Of a DNA stretch of 33,184 nucleotides, positions 24,337 through 32,728 are shown one piece after another. Location of the stretch: the NCBI RefSeq assembly GCF_019083995.1, contig NZ_JAHRCU010000034.1:1-33184 (forward strand). Direction: 5' to 3'. Below the pieces are notes generated by a model. It had not been told where the DNA came from and did no database searches. It saw only the letters and a program-made list of their open reading frames with translations. The DNA comes from Roseococcus sp. SDR (lineage in GTDB: Bacteria > Pseudomonadota > Alphaproteobacteria > Acetobacterales > Acetobacteraceae). Positions within the stretch are counted from its first letter, which is position 1. Every line of letters starts with the position of its first letter. Both the position numbers and the translations under genes were made by a program.

Positions 24337-25053
24337 TCAGAACAATTCCATCAGTCTCGCATGATCGGCGAAGTCCTGGGGAGGGCCCTCCTCGATGATC
24401 GCGCCCGATTTCATCACCAGCACGCGGTCTGAGATGGCAAAGGCCTCGCGCACATTCTGCTCGACCAGCAGGATGGCGAGGCCGCGGCTGTCGCGCAGCG
24501 CCGCGATGGGCGCCAGCAGGTCCTGGAAGAGCTTGGGGGCGAGGCCGATGGAGGGCTCGTCCAGCAGCAGGGCGCGCGGGCGGGTCAGCAGGGCGCGGGC
24601 GATGGAGACCATCTGCTGCTGCCCGCCCGAGAGGGTGCCGGCGCGGCGCGTGCGGAAATCGCGGATGCGGGGGAGGATGCTCAGCACCTCCTCCACGCGC
24701 TCGGCGCGCTCGGGCTTGGGCACGGCGGCGGACCAGAGGGCGAGGCCGAAGATTTCCTCCACCGTGAGGTCGGGGAAGACGCCGCGCCCTTCCGGGACGA
24801 GGGCGAGGCCCACCGCACCGAGCGCGGCGGGCGTGTGATCGGCCAGGCTCTGGCCGAAGACGCGGATCTGACCGGCTTCCGGCCGGTGCAGGCCGAAGAG
24901 CACACGCAACAGGGTGGATTTGCCGGCGCCGTTGTGGCCGACAAGGGTCACGATCTCGCCGGCACCCAGCGTGAGCGAGACATCCTGCAGCACGGCGCGG
25001 CCGCCATAGCCGGCGGTGAGGTTGCGGGCTTCCAGAGCCAAGGTGCCGCTCAT
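24337..25053 (-). CDS. livF: Branched-chain amino acid-type ABC ATPase LivF
   Basis: Second ATPase of a LivKHMGF importer, 238 residues. Motifs are Walker A GHNGAGKSTLL, signature LSGGQQQMVSIARALL, Walker B ALLLDEPSIGLAP and the H-loop equivalent in LLVEQNVREA, all characteristic of LivF. ATG 25053 overlaps the livG stop by four bases. The family name does not prove leucine transport; in this order such importers also carry aromatic acids, amides and urea. Confidence 0.94.
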   Translation of the reverse strand: MSGTLALEARNLTAGYGGRAVLQDVSLTLGAGEIVTLVGHNGAGKSTLLRVLFGLHRPEAGQIRVFGQSLADHTPAALGAVGLALVPEGRGVFPDLTVEEIFGLALWSAAVPKPERAERVEEVLSILPRIRDFRTRRAGTLSGGQQQMVSIARALLTRPRALLLDEPSIGLAPKLFQDLLAPIAALRDSRGLAILLVEQNVREAFAISDRVLVMKSGAIIEEGPPQDFADHARLMELF

Positions 25054-25805
25054 GCCGCCTCTCCGCGGTCGCCGAAATAGATGGCGGCGAGCTTGGGGTC
25101 CTTCAGGATGGCTTGCGGCTCGCCTTCGGCCAGCACCTGGCCCTGGTCGAGGAAGGCGATGCGGTCGGCCAGCTCCGTCACCACGTCGAGATTGTGCTCG
25201 ATGAGGCAGATGGCGACACCTTGCGCGCGCGCCTCCTTCAGCAGTGCCCCGAAGCGCAGGCGGGAGGCGAGGTCGAGGCCGGAGGCGGGCTCGTCCAGCA
25301 GCCAGATCCCGGCGCGGGCGGCCAGGATGCGCGCCATGGAGAGGAATTTCCGCTCGGCATAGGCAAGGTCGATGGCGCGGGCCTCGGCGAGGTCGGTGAG
25401 GCCGGTGCGGGCGAGGGCCTCTTCGGTCGCTGCCTCCCGCGCGCGGCGGGCGGCCGCACCCCCGGGCTGCCAGAACCAGGCGGAGGTTTCGGTGGCGCTC
25501 TGCACATTGTCGCGCACCGACATATGGGTGAAGAGGCGCAGATCCTGGAAGCTGCGGGCGACACCCATGCGCGCCACCTGGTGCGGCTTGAGGCCCATGA
25601 TGGAACGGCCGCGCAGCATGGCACTTCCCGCATCGGCGCGGAGATTGCCGGTGATGAGGTTGAAGACGGTGGTCTTGCCCGCGCCATTGGGGCCGACCAG
25701 GGCGGTCACCTGCCCGGCAGGGAGCGCCAGCGAGACGCCCGCCACCGCCTTCACGCCGCCGAAGGAGCGCGAGAGACCCTCGCAGACCAGGACGGGCGCG
25801 CTCAT
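25050..25805 (-). CDS. livG: Branched-chain amino acid-type ABC ATPase LivG
   Basis: First ATPase of the importer, 251 residues. It has Walker A GPNGAGKTTVFNLITG, the LivG-typical GVARSFQDLRLFTHMSV, and the Walker B region GIWLLDEPASGLD. The signature is unusual: where LivG normally has LSxGxxR, this protein reads DLAYAERKFLSMARILA, so the canonical LSGG is replaced by LAYAE. That is tolerated in many LivG proteins, where the paired LivF keeps the consensus. ATG 25805 overlaps the livM stop by four bases; the longer open frame above it lies over livM and is spurious. Confidence 0.93.
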   Translation of the reverse strand: MSAPVLVCEGLSRSFGGVKAVAGVSLALPAGQVTALVGPNGAGKTTVFNLITGNLRADAGSAMLRGRSIMGLKPHQVARMGVARSFQDLRLFTHMSVRDNVQSATETSAWFWQPGGAAARRAREAATEEALARTGLTDLAEARAIDLAYAERKFLSMARILAARAGIWLLDEPASGLDLASRLRFGALLKEARAQGVAICLIEHNLDVVTELADRIAFLDQGQVLAEGEPQAILKDPKLAAIYFGDRGEAA

Positions 25806-26677
25806 GCCATGCTCTTCCCGCGGCTGAGATCGCCCACCAGCCCGGCGGGGCGGAAGATCATCAGCAGCGTCATGGCGAGGCCATAGACCATCTGCTGCAC
25901 GGCGCCGACCTCGGTGGCCGGGATGAAGGGCAGGAAGGCGAGGCCCGCCGGCAGCGAGAGCAGGATGACGGCGCCGACGAGTGGGCCGAGCAGCGTGCCG
26001 GTGCCGCCGATGATCACCATGGCCATGATCAGCACCGACTGGTCGAGGTTGAAGGATTCCACGTTCACGAACTGCATGTGCAGCGCGAAGAGCGCGCCCG
26101 CGACACCCGCGCCGGCGCAGGCGAAGGCGACGGCCAGCGCCTTGGCGGCGGCGACATTCTTGCCCAAGGCCTCGGCCGCGCTCTCGGCGTCGCGGATGCT
26201 GCGCAGCGTGCGGCCGAAGGCGCCGCGCATCAGCGCCGCGGTCGCCAGCAGGATCAGGCCGAGGGCGGCCAGCGCCAGCGGCAGCGTGCCGACCTCGACG
26301 CCGAAGACGTGCGGGCGGGGGATGCCCGTCAGGCCGCCGATGCCGCCGGTGACGGATTTCCATTCGCTGAACAGCGTGGTCGCCATCATCTGCAGGCCGA
26401 GCGAGGCGGCGACGAAATATTCGCCGCGCACGCGCAAGGCGGGCAGCGCGAGGCAGAGGGACAGCGCGCCCGAGATCAGGCCTGCCACCAGCATGGCGAG
26501 CAGGGCGTCGGGCACGAGGACGAGCGCGATCTGCGCCCCCGCATAGGCGCCCACGCCGAAGAAGACGGCATGGGCCACCGAGAAGATGCCGGCATAGCCC
26601 ACCGCCACGTTCAGCGTGGAGGCGAGGATGCCGAAGATCGCGGCCAGCGCCGCGAGATTGGTGAGATAGGCGATCAT
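25802..26677 (-). CDS. livM: Branched-chain amino acid-type ABC permease LivM
   Basis: Inner-membrane subunit of 291 residues with many hydrophobic spans. LivM-type marks include GILASTLNVAVGYAGIFSVAHAVF near the start, RTLRSIRDAESAAEALGKNV in the cytoplasmic ATPase-docking loop and MVIIGGTGTLLGPLVGAV near the end. ATG 26677 (MIAYLTNL) overlaps the livH stop by four bases and is chosen over an upstream in-frame start that lies inside livH. Confidence 0.94.
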   Translation of the reverse strand: MIAYLTNLAALAAIFGILASTLNVAVGYAGIFSVAHAVFFGVGAYAGAQIALVLVPDALLAMLVAGLISGALSLCLALPALRVRGEYFVAASLGLQMMATTLFSEWKSVTGGIGGLTGIPRPHVFGVEVGTLPLALAALGLILLATAALMRGAFGRTLRSIRDAESAAEALGKNVAAAKALAVAFACAGAGVAGALFALHMQFVNVESFNLDQSVLIMAMVIIGGTGTLLGPLVGAVILLSLPAGLAFLPFIPATEVGAVQQMVYGLAMTLLMIFRPAGLVGDLSRGKSMA

Positions 26678-27543
26678 CTGGCTTGCGCGATCCCGAAGAT
26701 GCCGCTCGGGCGGAAGATGATGAAGGCGAAGAGCACGAGGAAGCTGACCGCCTCCGCCCATTGCGTGTCCACGAAGTTGAGCGCGACGCTTTCGGCCACA
26801 CCCAGCATGAGGCCGGCGAGTGCGGCGCCGCGCAGCGAGCCCACGCCGCCCACGATGGTGGCCGCCATGGAGATCAGCATGACCTGGTGGCCGATCGCCT
26901 CGTTCATGCCCGAGGTCATCGCCGTCACCATCGCGGCGGGCGCGGCCAGGGCCGAGCCCAGCGCGAAGGCCAGCAGCGAGAGGCGCGTGGAGGAGAGGCC
27001 ATAGGCGCGCAGCAGATCCGGGTTCTGGTGCAGGGCGCGGAGTGCCACGCCCGCATTGTGGCGCGTCAGGAACAGCGTCAGCGCGGCGAAGAGGATGGCC
27101 GCCACGCCGACCGCGACCCAGAAGACCTGGGCGAGGAAGACATCCGGCAGCACCTCGACGGCGCGGGAGAGGGGGGTGTCCACGCTGGCGAAGCCGCGGC
27201 CGGCCGTCATGCCGATCAGGTTCTGCACCACGATGCCCACGCCGAAGGCGGCGACGAAGACGGTGAAGAAGGAGCCCTCATGCCGCTGGATCGGCCGATA
27301 GACGAACCAGAAGACGCCGATACCAAACAGGGTGGCCGTCAGTGTCGCGGCGAGGCCGCCCATCCACCAGGGCCAGCCCGCCTGCATGGCGAAGATGAAG
27401 ACATAGCCCGCCAGCGCGAAGGAGGAGCCATGCGCGAAGTGGAAGATGCGTGTGGCGCCAAAGATCAGCGCGAAGCCGGCCGCGGTCAGCGCGTAGATCG
27501 CGCCGACCTGCAGCCCCTGGAGCAGGAGCTGGACGAAGAGCAT
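26674..27543 (-). CDS. livH: Branched-chain amino acid-type ABC permease LivH
   Basis: Inner-membrane subunit, 289 residues. It opens with the LivH pattern LLLQGLQVGAIYALTAAGFA and GATRIFHFAHGSSFALAGYV. The docking loop is at VALRALHQNPDLLRAYGLS, and SMAATIVGGVGSLRGAALAG near the end is usual for LivH. ATG 27543 is four bases from the livK stop, so the two are almost certainly co-transcribed. It forms the channel with LivM. Confidence 0.94.
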   Translation of the reverse strand: MLFVQLLLQGLQVGAIYALTAAGFALIFGATRIFHFAHGSSFALAGYVFIFAMQAGWPWWMGGLAATLTATLFGIGVFWFVYRPIQRHEGSFFTVFVAAFGVGIVVQNLIGMTAGRGFASVDTPLSRAVEVLPDVFLAQVFWVAVGVAAILFAALTLFLTRHNAGVALRALHQNPDLLRAYGLSSTRLSLLAFALGSALAAPAAMVTAMTSGMNEAIGHQVMLISMAATIVGGVGSLRGAALAGLMLGVAESVALNFVDTQWAEAVSFLVLFAFIIFRPSGIFGIAQAR

Positions 27544-27547
27544 GGGG

Positions 27548-28678
27548 TCAGCCGATCTTGACCGACCGCCCGCCGCGGATCTCGTTGATCTGGAGCTCCG
27601 CGCTCATATTGCCCTGGTCGTCGAAGCGGCCCTTGCCGCCGACCAGGTCGAACTCGCGGCCGGCCAGCAGGGCGCGGCGCAGATTCTCGCCATTCACCTC
27701 GGCATTCTCGCGCTCCAGCGACTGCGCGAGCAGGCCAAAGAGGCGGGCGGCGTTGTAGTAGTTCACCTGGTAGGTGCCGGGGTCGCTGTTGAAGCGGGCG
27801 CGGAAATCGGTGGCGAAGCGGCGCGTGACCGCATCACCGCCGGCGAAATCCGTCACCTGGGTGGTGAAGATCAGGCCTTCCGCCTCGGCCGTCGCACGCA
27901 CGCTGTCGATGTTCATCGCCGAGTAGGAGACCAGGGGCTGCGAGACGCCATTGTCGCGGAGCTGCTTGATGATCTGGCTCTGCTGCGCGCCGAAGGAAGC
28001 GATATAGACCGCATCAGGTCGCGTCTGCCGGATGCGTGCTGCGACGGGCGCGAATTGCTGCGCCGTGCGCGGGATGCTGAACTGACCCGCCAGTTCGCCG
28101 CCCGCGGCCGGCAGCGCGGTGCGCAGGATGCCGAGGATGGCATCGCCCAGCGGGTCATCCACATAGACCAGCGCGATGCGCTTCAGGTTCCGCTGGCGGA
28201 CCAGGAAGGGCAGCAGCGCCTGGGTCTCGAGATGGGCGAGCGGGATCACGTTCCAGAAGAAGGGCGAGAGGCCGGCGAGATCGGGCCCCACGGCGCCGCC
28301 ATTGACCATGACGGTCTTGGCCCGGTCCCCCACCGGGGCCACGGCCTTGGAGACGGCGGTGAAGCCCACCATCACGTAGTTGGCGCGGTCCACGTTCACG
28401 AGCTTGGTCATGCCGATGACGCCCTGTTGCGGCAGGGCCTGCGTGTCTTCGGCCTGCAGGCGCAGCGGGCGGCGGAGCATGTTGTCGGCCGCGATGTGCT
28501 GCATGGCGAGCTGGATGCCGGCGGTGAAGGCGGTGCCGTATTCGGCGTTGGGCCCGCTCATCGGGAAGAGCGTGCCCAGCACATAGGGCTGGTTGCCTTG
28601 CGCGCTCGCCTCGCGCAGGAAGGGCGTCGCCGCCAATCCGCCCAGCAATGCGCGCCGCCCGGTGGTGAATCCCGTCAT
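27548..28678 (-). CDS. Branched-chain amino acid-type binding protein (LivK-like)
   Basis: Periplasmic receptor (type I fold, Peripla_BP_6), 376 residues. ATG 28678 is chosen because GGGAGG lies seven bases upstream; a TTG two codons earlier is less likely. The signal is twin-arginine-like (TGRRALLGGLAATPFLREASA). The mature start QPYVLGTLFPMSGPNAEYG is typical, with PRTAQQFAPVAARIRQTRPDA around the hinge. It is the first gene of a compact liv run leading into GST and GMC genes. The ligand pocket cannot be assigned; several members of this family in alphaproteobacteria bind aromatic or amide compounds. Confidence 0.92.
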   Translation of the reverse strand: MTGFTTGRRALLGGLAATPFLREASAQGNQPYVLGTLFPMSGPNAEYGTAFTAGIQLAMQHIAADNMLRRPLRLQAEDTQALPQQGVIGMTKLVNVDRANYVMVGFTAVSKAVAPVGDRAKTVMVNGGAVGPDLAGLSPFFWNVIPLAHLETQALLPFLVRQRNLKRIALVYVDDPLGDAILGILRTALPAAGGELAGQFSIPRTAQQFAPVAARIRQTRPDAVYIASFGAQQSQIIKQLRDNGVSQPLVSYSAMNIDSVRATAEAEGLIFTTQVTDFAGGDAVTRRFATDFRARFNSDPGTYQVNYYNAARLFGLLAQSLERENAEVNGENLRRALLAGREFDLVGGKGRFDDQGNMSAELQINEIRGGRSVKIG

Positions 28679-28684
28679 CGCCAA

Positions 28685-28742
28685 TCCTCCCTCGATTGTT
28701 GTTCTGGGAGGAAGCTTCGTTCCGCCTGTGCGGCGGTGTCAA
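28685..28742 (-). promoter_or_regulatory. Candidate liv promoter with internal dyad
   Basis: On the minus strand a perfect TTGACA (28742-28737) overlaps the stop of the upstream zinc-type receptor gene. A CCGCC/GGCGG dyad (28722-28736) lies just downstream, where the promoter spacer would be. No good -10 sits at normal spacing. The dyad may instead be a weak terminator of the upstream gene. Confidence 0.3.
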
Positions 28743-29638
28743 CCGGATGCGGGCATCATCGCGCTGACCATGAGCGTGACATTGTGGCGCATCATGGCCT
28801 CATAGGTCGCGGCTGGCCCGTCCGGGGCGGAGAGCGCATCGGCGTAGAGGCGGCCCCGGATGGTCACACCCGCTTCCTCGGCCAGGCGGCGGAGCGTCGC
28901 GGGGTTGGCCATGTTCTCCATGAAGACGGCGGTGATGTTCTGGGCGCGGATCTGCCGGATCAAATTCGCCACCTGCTGCGCCGAGGGCTCGGATTGCAGG
29001 CCAACACCCTGTGGCGCCAGGAAGCGCACGCCATAGGCGGCGCCGAAATAGGCGAAGGCGTCATGGCTGGTGATGACCACGCGGCGCGCCTCGGGCACGC
29101 GGGCGATCTCGGCGCGCACCCAGGCGTCCAGCGCCTCCATGCGCGTGATCGCGGCGGCGGCGCGGGCCCGGTACTCGGCCTCGCCCGCCGCATCGGCGCG
29201 GGTCAGGCCGGCCTGGATGTTGCGGAGATAGCCGATGGCCAGACGCACATCCTGCCAGGCATGCGGGTCCTGGTGGCCATGGTTGTGGCCGGGTGTCGGC
29301 GCGGCACGGCGCAGCGTGATGCCCTCGGTCGCCAGCACGTTCACGCCATTGAAGCCGGTGGAGGCGATCAGGCGGTTGAACCAGTTGTCGAAGCCCGCGC
29401 CGTTGCGCAGCACGAGGCGCGCGCCGCGCACCGCCTCGGCATGGGAAGGGCGGGGCTGGAAGTGATGCGCATCCACGTCGGGGCCGGCGATGACGCGGAT
29501 CTCCATGCGCTCGCCCGCCACCTCGCGCAGGAGGTCCCCCAGGATGGAGAAGGAAGCGACGGCGACCGGGCGCGGCTGGGCCAGGGCAGGCCGGGTCAGG
29601 AGCAGGGCTGGGGCGGCCAGGAGGGCGCGGCGATGCAT
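28739..29638 (-). CDS. Zinc/manganese-type (ZnuA-like) metal-binding protein
   Basis: Periplasmic receptor of the cluster-9 metal family, 299 residues, with a signal peptide (MHRRALLAAPALLLTRPALA). All four usual metal ligands are in place: His58 (PDVDAHHFQP), His126 (DPHAWQD), His192 (TSHDAFAYFG) and Asp267 (LYADALS). A short His-rich loop (PGHNHGHQDPH, 116-126) favours zinc over manganese. ATG 29638 lies 18 bases from a Zur-like palindrome, which further supports zinc-responsive control. No znuB or znuC is adjacent, so the membrane and ATPase parts must be encoded elsewhere. Confidence 0.92.
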   Translation of the reverse strand: MHRRALLAAPALLLTRPALAQPRPVAVASFSILGDLLREVAGERMEIRVIAGPDVDAHHFQPRPSHAEAVRGARLVLRNGAGFDNWFNRLIASTGFNGVNVLATEGITLRRAAPTPGHNHGHQDPHAWQDVRLAIGYLRNIQAGLTRADAAGEAEYRARAAAAITRMEALDAWVRAEIARVPEARRVVITSHDAFAYFGAAYGVRFLAPQGVGLQSEPSAQQVANLIRQIRAQNITAVFMENMANPATLRRLAEEAGVTIRGRLYADALSAPDGPAATYEAMMRHNVTLMVSAMMPASG

Positions 29639-29646
29639 CGGGCGGG

Positions 29647-29680
29647 GTCCAGGTTGGGTTATGATATAACCTATCTGGAC
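29647..29680 (-). promoter_or_regulatory. Zur-like operator, nested palindrome
   Basis: GGTTAT-GAT-ATAACC (29657-29671) is a perfect dyad whose core GTTATnATATAAC resembles the known proteobacterial Zur box. It is flanked by a second dyad GTCCAG (29647-29652) / CTGGAC (29675-29680), giving a 34-bp nested palindrome. It occupies most of the 58-bp gap ahead of the ZnuA-like gene and provides the only TATA-like sequence there, so a bound repressor would block the promoter. Confidence 0.65.
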
Positions 29681-29696
29681 CGGAACCCGGCCGGGT

Positions 29697-30461
29697 TCAA
29701 CGCCCGAACAGGCGCTTCAGCCAGCCGCGCAGCCCTTCGCCACGCTTCACGCTCTTCTGGTGCGCCACATGGGGGCGGCGCGCGGGGGGCGGCAGGGCGG
29801 TGGCGACGCTGTGCCGGCTTGTGTCCTGCGCCTCGATCAGGCGGAGTTCGAGGGCGATGACCTGCGCCACCGCCTCGGGCGGGTTCTCGCGCAGCAGGGA
29901 ATGGGCGGTCTCGGCCGCATCCGCCCAGGCTTCGGCGCGGCGCAGCGCATCCACCACGCGCACGCGCTGCTCGGCATCCAGCGGCGGGCCGCTGCGCCAC
30001 AGCGCCACGGCCTCCAGCCGCCAGGCGCTGGCGAGGTCGGCCCGGTTCAGGTCATCGGCGATCCAGGCGGCGTGCAGCGTCGCTTCGGCGGCCGCGTGCA
30101 GCGCGCCCGTCTCCTCCAGCACCAGGGCCCAGGCCAGGAAGCGGCGGGCGAGCGGCGGGTGGGAGGCGTCATTCAGCAGGGCGCGGAAATTGGCGGCGCC
30201 CACGGCCTGGGCGGCGGCGGGGTGGGCCTGGGTGATGTCGGGCGCGGAATAGCCGCAATGCGGGCATTGCTGCAGCCAGCGCGCCATGGTGCCGCGGATC
30301 GGCTGGCCCGGCCTGAGGTCGAGATCGGGCGCCTGCTCCGGTGGCGCGGGGCGGAAGGCCTGCTGGCGGCTCTCCGTCCCGCAGACGCCGCAGACCACGC
30401 CATGCGGCCCGGCGGGAGCAGAGCCGGAGGCGGAGCCGGAGGCGGGGCGGGGTTGGGCCAT
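29697..30461 (-). CDS. Cys-pair (zinc-ribbon-like) protein, DUF2225-like
   Basis: 254-residue soluble protein. Two Cys pairs, Cys24-x2-Cys27 (CGVC) and Cys66-x2-Cys69 (CPHC), are placed like a split zinc ribbon and resemble the N-terminus of DUF2225 proteins. The middle and C-terminal parts (about 85-220) are alanine-rich helices of TPR-like character, and the tail is basic (QKSVKRGEGLRGWLKRLFGR). No signal peptide. It lies upstream of the ZnuA-like gene on the same strand, with the Zur-like operator between them. The start at ATG 30461 lacks a clear ribosome-binding site. Function unknown. Confidence 0.7.
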   Translation of the reverse strand: MAQPRPASGSASGSAPAGPHGVVCGVCGTESRQQAFRPAPPEQAPDLDLRPGQPIRGTMARWLQQCPHCGYSAPDITQAHPAAAQAVGAANFRALLNDASHPPLARRFLAWALVLEETGALHAAAEATLHAAWIADDLNRADLASAWRLEAVALWRSGPPLDAEQRVRVVDALRRAEAWADAAETAHSLLRENPPEAVAQVIALELRLIEAQDTSRHSVATALPPPARRPHVAHQKSVKRGEGLRGWLKRLFGR

Positions 30462-30627
30462 GCCCCCAATCTAGGCATTGCGAGGCGTTTGGCGAAGGGG
30501 GATGCGCCCAGGCGAATGCATGGCGGAGTGCTCGGGGGGGAATGCTTGCAATCCGGCCCGGCTGCTTGCAAGGAACCGGGGCGCCGGTCCCATCCAGCCG
30601 GCCGGTCATGCCGCAACCAGGACGCCC

Positions 30628-31440
30628 ATGGTCACTCCCACGAGCCTGCCCCGTGACTTGCCCACCGACCTCGTCGAGCGTTTCGACCTCTGGGCGAGCG
30701 GCATTCCCTATGAGCTGGGCTTCTGGACGCATTGGGCGCAGACACGCGGCGGCGGCTGGCCGGATGAGTTCGCCGCCCGCATGAACCCCGAGACGCCGCT
30801 GGTCCCCTGGCTGGCGGAGCGAGCGACCGCGGCCGGGCTGACCCATCTGCGCGTGCTGGATGTGGGGGCGGGGCCGGTCACCTCGATCGGCTATGTGCCG
30901 CCGCCGGGGATGACGATCGAGATTATTGCCACCGACCCGCTGGCTGATGCCTATACGCGAATCTTCGACGCGATGGGGCTGCGGCGGCCCGTCGCCACCA
31001 CCTTCGCCCCGGCGGAGGAGCTTTCGGCCTATCTGCCGGAGGAGTCCTTCGACATCGTCCATTGCCGCAACGCGCTGGACCATTCCTTCGATCCGATCCG
31101 CGGGCTGACCGAGATGCTGCGCGTGGTGAAGATGGACGGGCAGATCATGCTCTATCACAACGCCAACGAAGCGGAGGGCGAGGGCTATTCCGGCTTCCAC
31201 CAGTACAATTTCGACGTGGAGGATGAGCGCTTCATCATCTGGCGTGGCGACAAGCGCTGGGACGTGCAGACCGAACTGCCCATCCGCACCTGGATGCGTT
31301 CGCGCCGGCGCGGGCATGTCGCGGTGCTGATCGAGAAGCGCAAGCCCATGCCGCGGGAGCGCGAGAACCGCTTTCGCGAGCGCTTTGCCGAGAATCAGCG
31401 CGCCCTGATGAACCTCCTGATCCGCCGCAGCCTGGGCTGA
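30628..31440 (+). CDS. Class I SAM-dependent methyltransferase
   Basis: 270-residue cytosolic enzyme. Motif I is VLDVGAGPVTSIG (76-88), the acidic post-I residue is in EIIATDPLAD, and motif II/III lies near FDIVHCRNALDHSFDPIRGL, which matches Methyltransf_11-type proteins (SFDxVxxxxxLxH). ATG 30628 (MVTPTSLPRD) was chosen; the upstream open frame is low-complexity and has no domain similarity. It is divergent from the Cys-pair gene with 166 bp between. The C-terminal RERENRFRERFAENQRA is a charged helix. Substrate unknown. Confidence 0.85.
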   Translation: MVTPTSLPRDLPTDLVERFDLWASGIPYELGFWTHWAQTRGGGWPDEFAARMNPETPLVPWLAERATAAGLTHLRVLDVGAGPVTSIGYVPPPGMTIEIIATDPLADAYTRIFDAMGLRRPVATTFAPAEELSAYLPEESFDIVHCRNALDHSFDPIRGLTEMLRVVKMDGQIMLYHNANEAEGEGYSGFHQYNFDVEDERFIIWRGDKRWDVQTELPIRTWMRSRRRGHVAVLIEKRKPMPRERENRFRERFAENQRALMNLLIRRSLG

Positions 31441-31546
31441 ATCATGGACGTGGGATGAAGAAGACGCGAAAGACTCTGGAGGTTGCGCCCCACTTCGCCT
31501 AACCTTTTGCGTGACAGGCCTCCGAGAGACCGGATTCGCACCCACA

Positions 31547-32494
31547 ATGCCGCGCGGTGACCTCTTTCCCGATATCGCTCCCTTCGAGACCGGCCTGCTG
31601 CCGCTGGGCGACGGGCACGTCATGTACTGGGAGCAGGTGGGCAATCCGCGCGGGCAGCCGGTCCTCTTCCTGCATGGGGGGCCTGGCGCCGGGGCGGGTG
31701 CCGTGCATCGCCGCTTCTTCGACCCCACGCATTGGCGCCTGATCATCTTCGACCAGCGCGGCGCCGGCCGCTCCCGCCCCTTGGGCGAATTGCGCGCCAA
31801 CACCACGCCGCATCTGGTGCAGGATATCGAGACTCTCCGGAACTTCCTCGGCATCGAGAAATGGCTGCTTTTCGGCGGCTCCTGGGGTTCGACCCTCGCG
31901 CTGGCCTATGCCCAGGCGCATCCCGCCTGCGTGACGGGCTGCGTGCTGCGCGGCGTGTTCCTCGGACGCGACGAGGAGGTGGACTGGTTCCTCTACGGGC
32001 TGCGCCGCATCTTCCCCGATGCCTGGGCCGCCTTCGCCGAACATATTCCGCCCTCCGAGCGGCATGATCTGCTGACCGCCTATCTGAGCCGCCTGACCGA
32101 CCCCGAGCCGGCCGTCCATCTCATGGCCGCGCGCGCCTGGAGCCATTACGAGGGCAGCTGCTCCACCCTGCTGCCAAGCCCCGAGACGGTGGCGAGCTTC
32201 GCGCAGGATCGCACGGCGCTCGGCCTCGCGCGGATCGAGGCGCATTACTTTGCGCACAAGCTCTTCCTGCGGGAGGGCGGGCTGCTCGCCGGCATGCAGG
32301 ACATCGCGCAGATCCCGGCCGAGATCATCCAGGGCCGCTACGACATGGTCTGCCCGGCCGAGACGGCCTTCGAACTCGCGGCGCAATGGCCGCGCGCGCG
32401 GCTGACGGTGGTGCCCGATGCCGGGCATTCGGCGCTGGAGCCCGGCATCCGCACCGCGTTGGTGAGTGCCGTGGAGCGCTTCCGCCGTCGCTGA
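31547..32494 (+). CDS. pip: Prolyl aminopeptidase
   Basis: Cytosolic alpha/beta hydrolase (peptidase S33) that removes N-terminal proline from peptides. From MPRGDLFPDI the product is 315 residues, as expected. The oxyanion motif HGGPG (43-47) and RGAGRSRP are typical, with nucleophile Ser112 in GGSWGS, Asp266 in GRYDMVCP and His294 in DAGHSA; AWSHYEG in the cap domain is also characteristic. An in-frame GTG at 31511 exists, but family members begin near MPRG. It is followed by a large hairpin and then by the tRNA-tuf cluster. Confidence 0.93.
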   Translation: MPRGDLFPDIAPFETGLLPLGDGHVMYWEQVGNPRGQPVLFLHGGPGAGAGAVHRRFFDPTHWRLIIFDQRGAGRSRPLGELRANTTPHLVQDIETLRNFLGIEKWLLFGGSWGSTLALAYAQAHPACVTGCVLRGVFLGRDEEVDWFLYGLRRIFPDAWAAFAEHIPPSERHDLLTAYLSRLTDPEPAVHLMAARAWSHYEGSCSTLLPSPETVASFAQDRTALGLARIEAHYFAHKLFLREGGLLAGMQDIAQIPAEIIQGRYDMVCPAETAFELAAQWPRARLTVVPDAGHSALEPGIRTALVSAVERFRRR

Positions 32495-32519
32495 GACTCG
32501 CGGGCGCGTCCCTGCGAAT

Positions 32520-32556
32520 CGCGCCGGTTCGCCATGCGGAGGACGCATCCGGCGCG
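32520..32556 (+). terminator. Large hairpin downstream of pip
   Basis: CGCGCCGG (32520-32527) pairs perfectly with CCGGCGCG (32549-32556), and inner arms ATGCG (32534-32538) and CGCAT (32544-32548) extend it past a six-base one-sided bulge. No T-run follows, so termination is likely weak or Rho-assisted. Confidence 0.45.
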
Positions 32557-32640
32557 GAGAGGAAGGGCGCTATCCCGCCGCGCATGCCGCGCGATGTTCG
32601 CCGATCCTCGCCGGGAGCGTGTTTCATCGCCCGGGCCTGA

Positions 32641-32669
32641 TTGACAGGGTGCCACGAAACCGCTTGAAC
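32641..32669 (+). promoter_or_regulatory. Candidate promoter of the tRNA-Tyr/tRNA-Gly/tuf unit
   Basis: A perfect TTGACA (32641-32646) is followed after 17 bases by TTGAAC (32664-32669). The predicted start is about 50 bases before tRNA-Tyr. A consensus -35 with a relaxed -10 is typical of strong stable-RNA promoters in GC-rich alphaproteobacteria. Confidence 0.55.
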
Positions 32670-32728
32670 GCGCCCGCTTCCATCGGACGCGCGGGCCCCT
32701 CTCTCGAGGTCGGTTCGTGCGCTTCTAC

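Noticed and set aside
22144-24432. 762-codon plus-strand frame opposite the GMC and GST genes
   Set aside because: Shadow of two clear enzymes; no recognisable motif.
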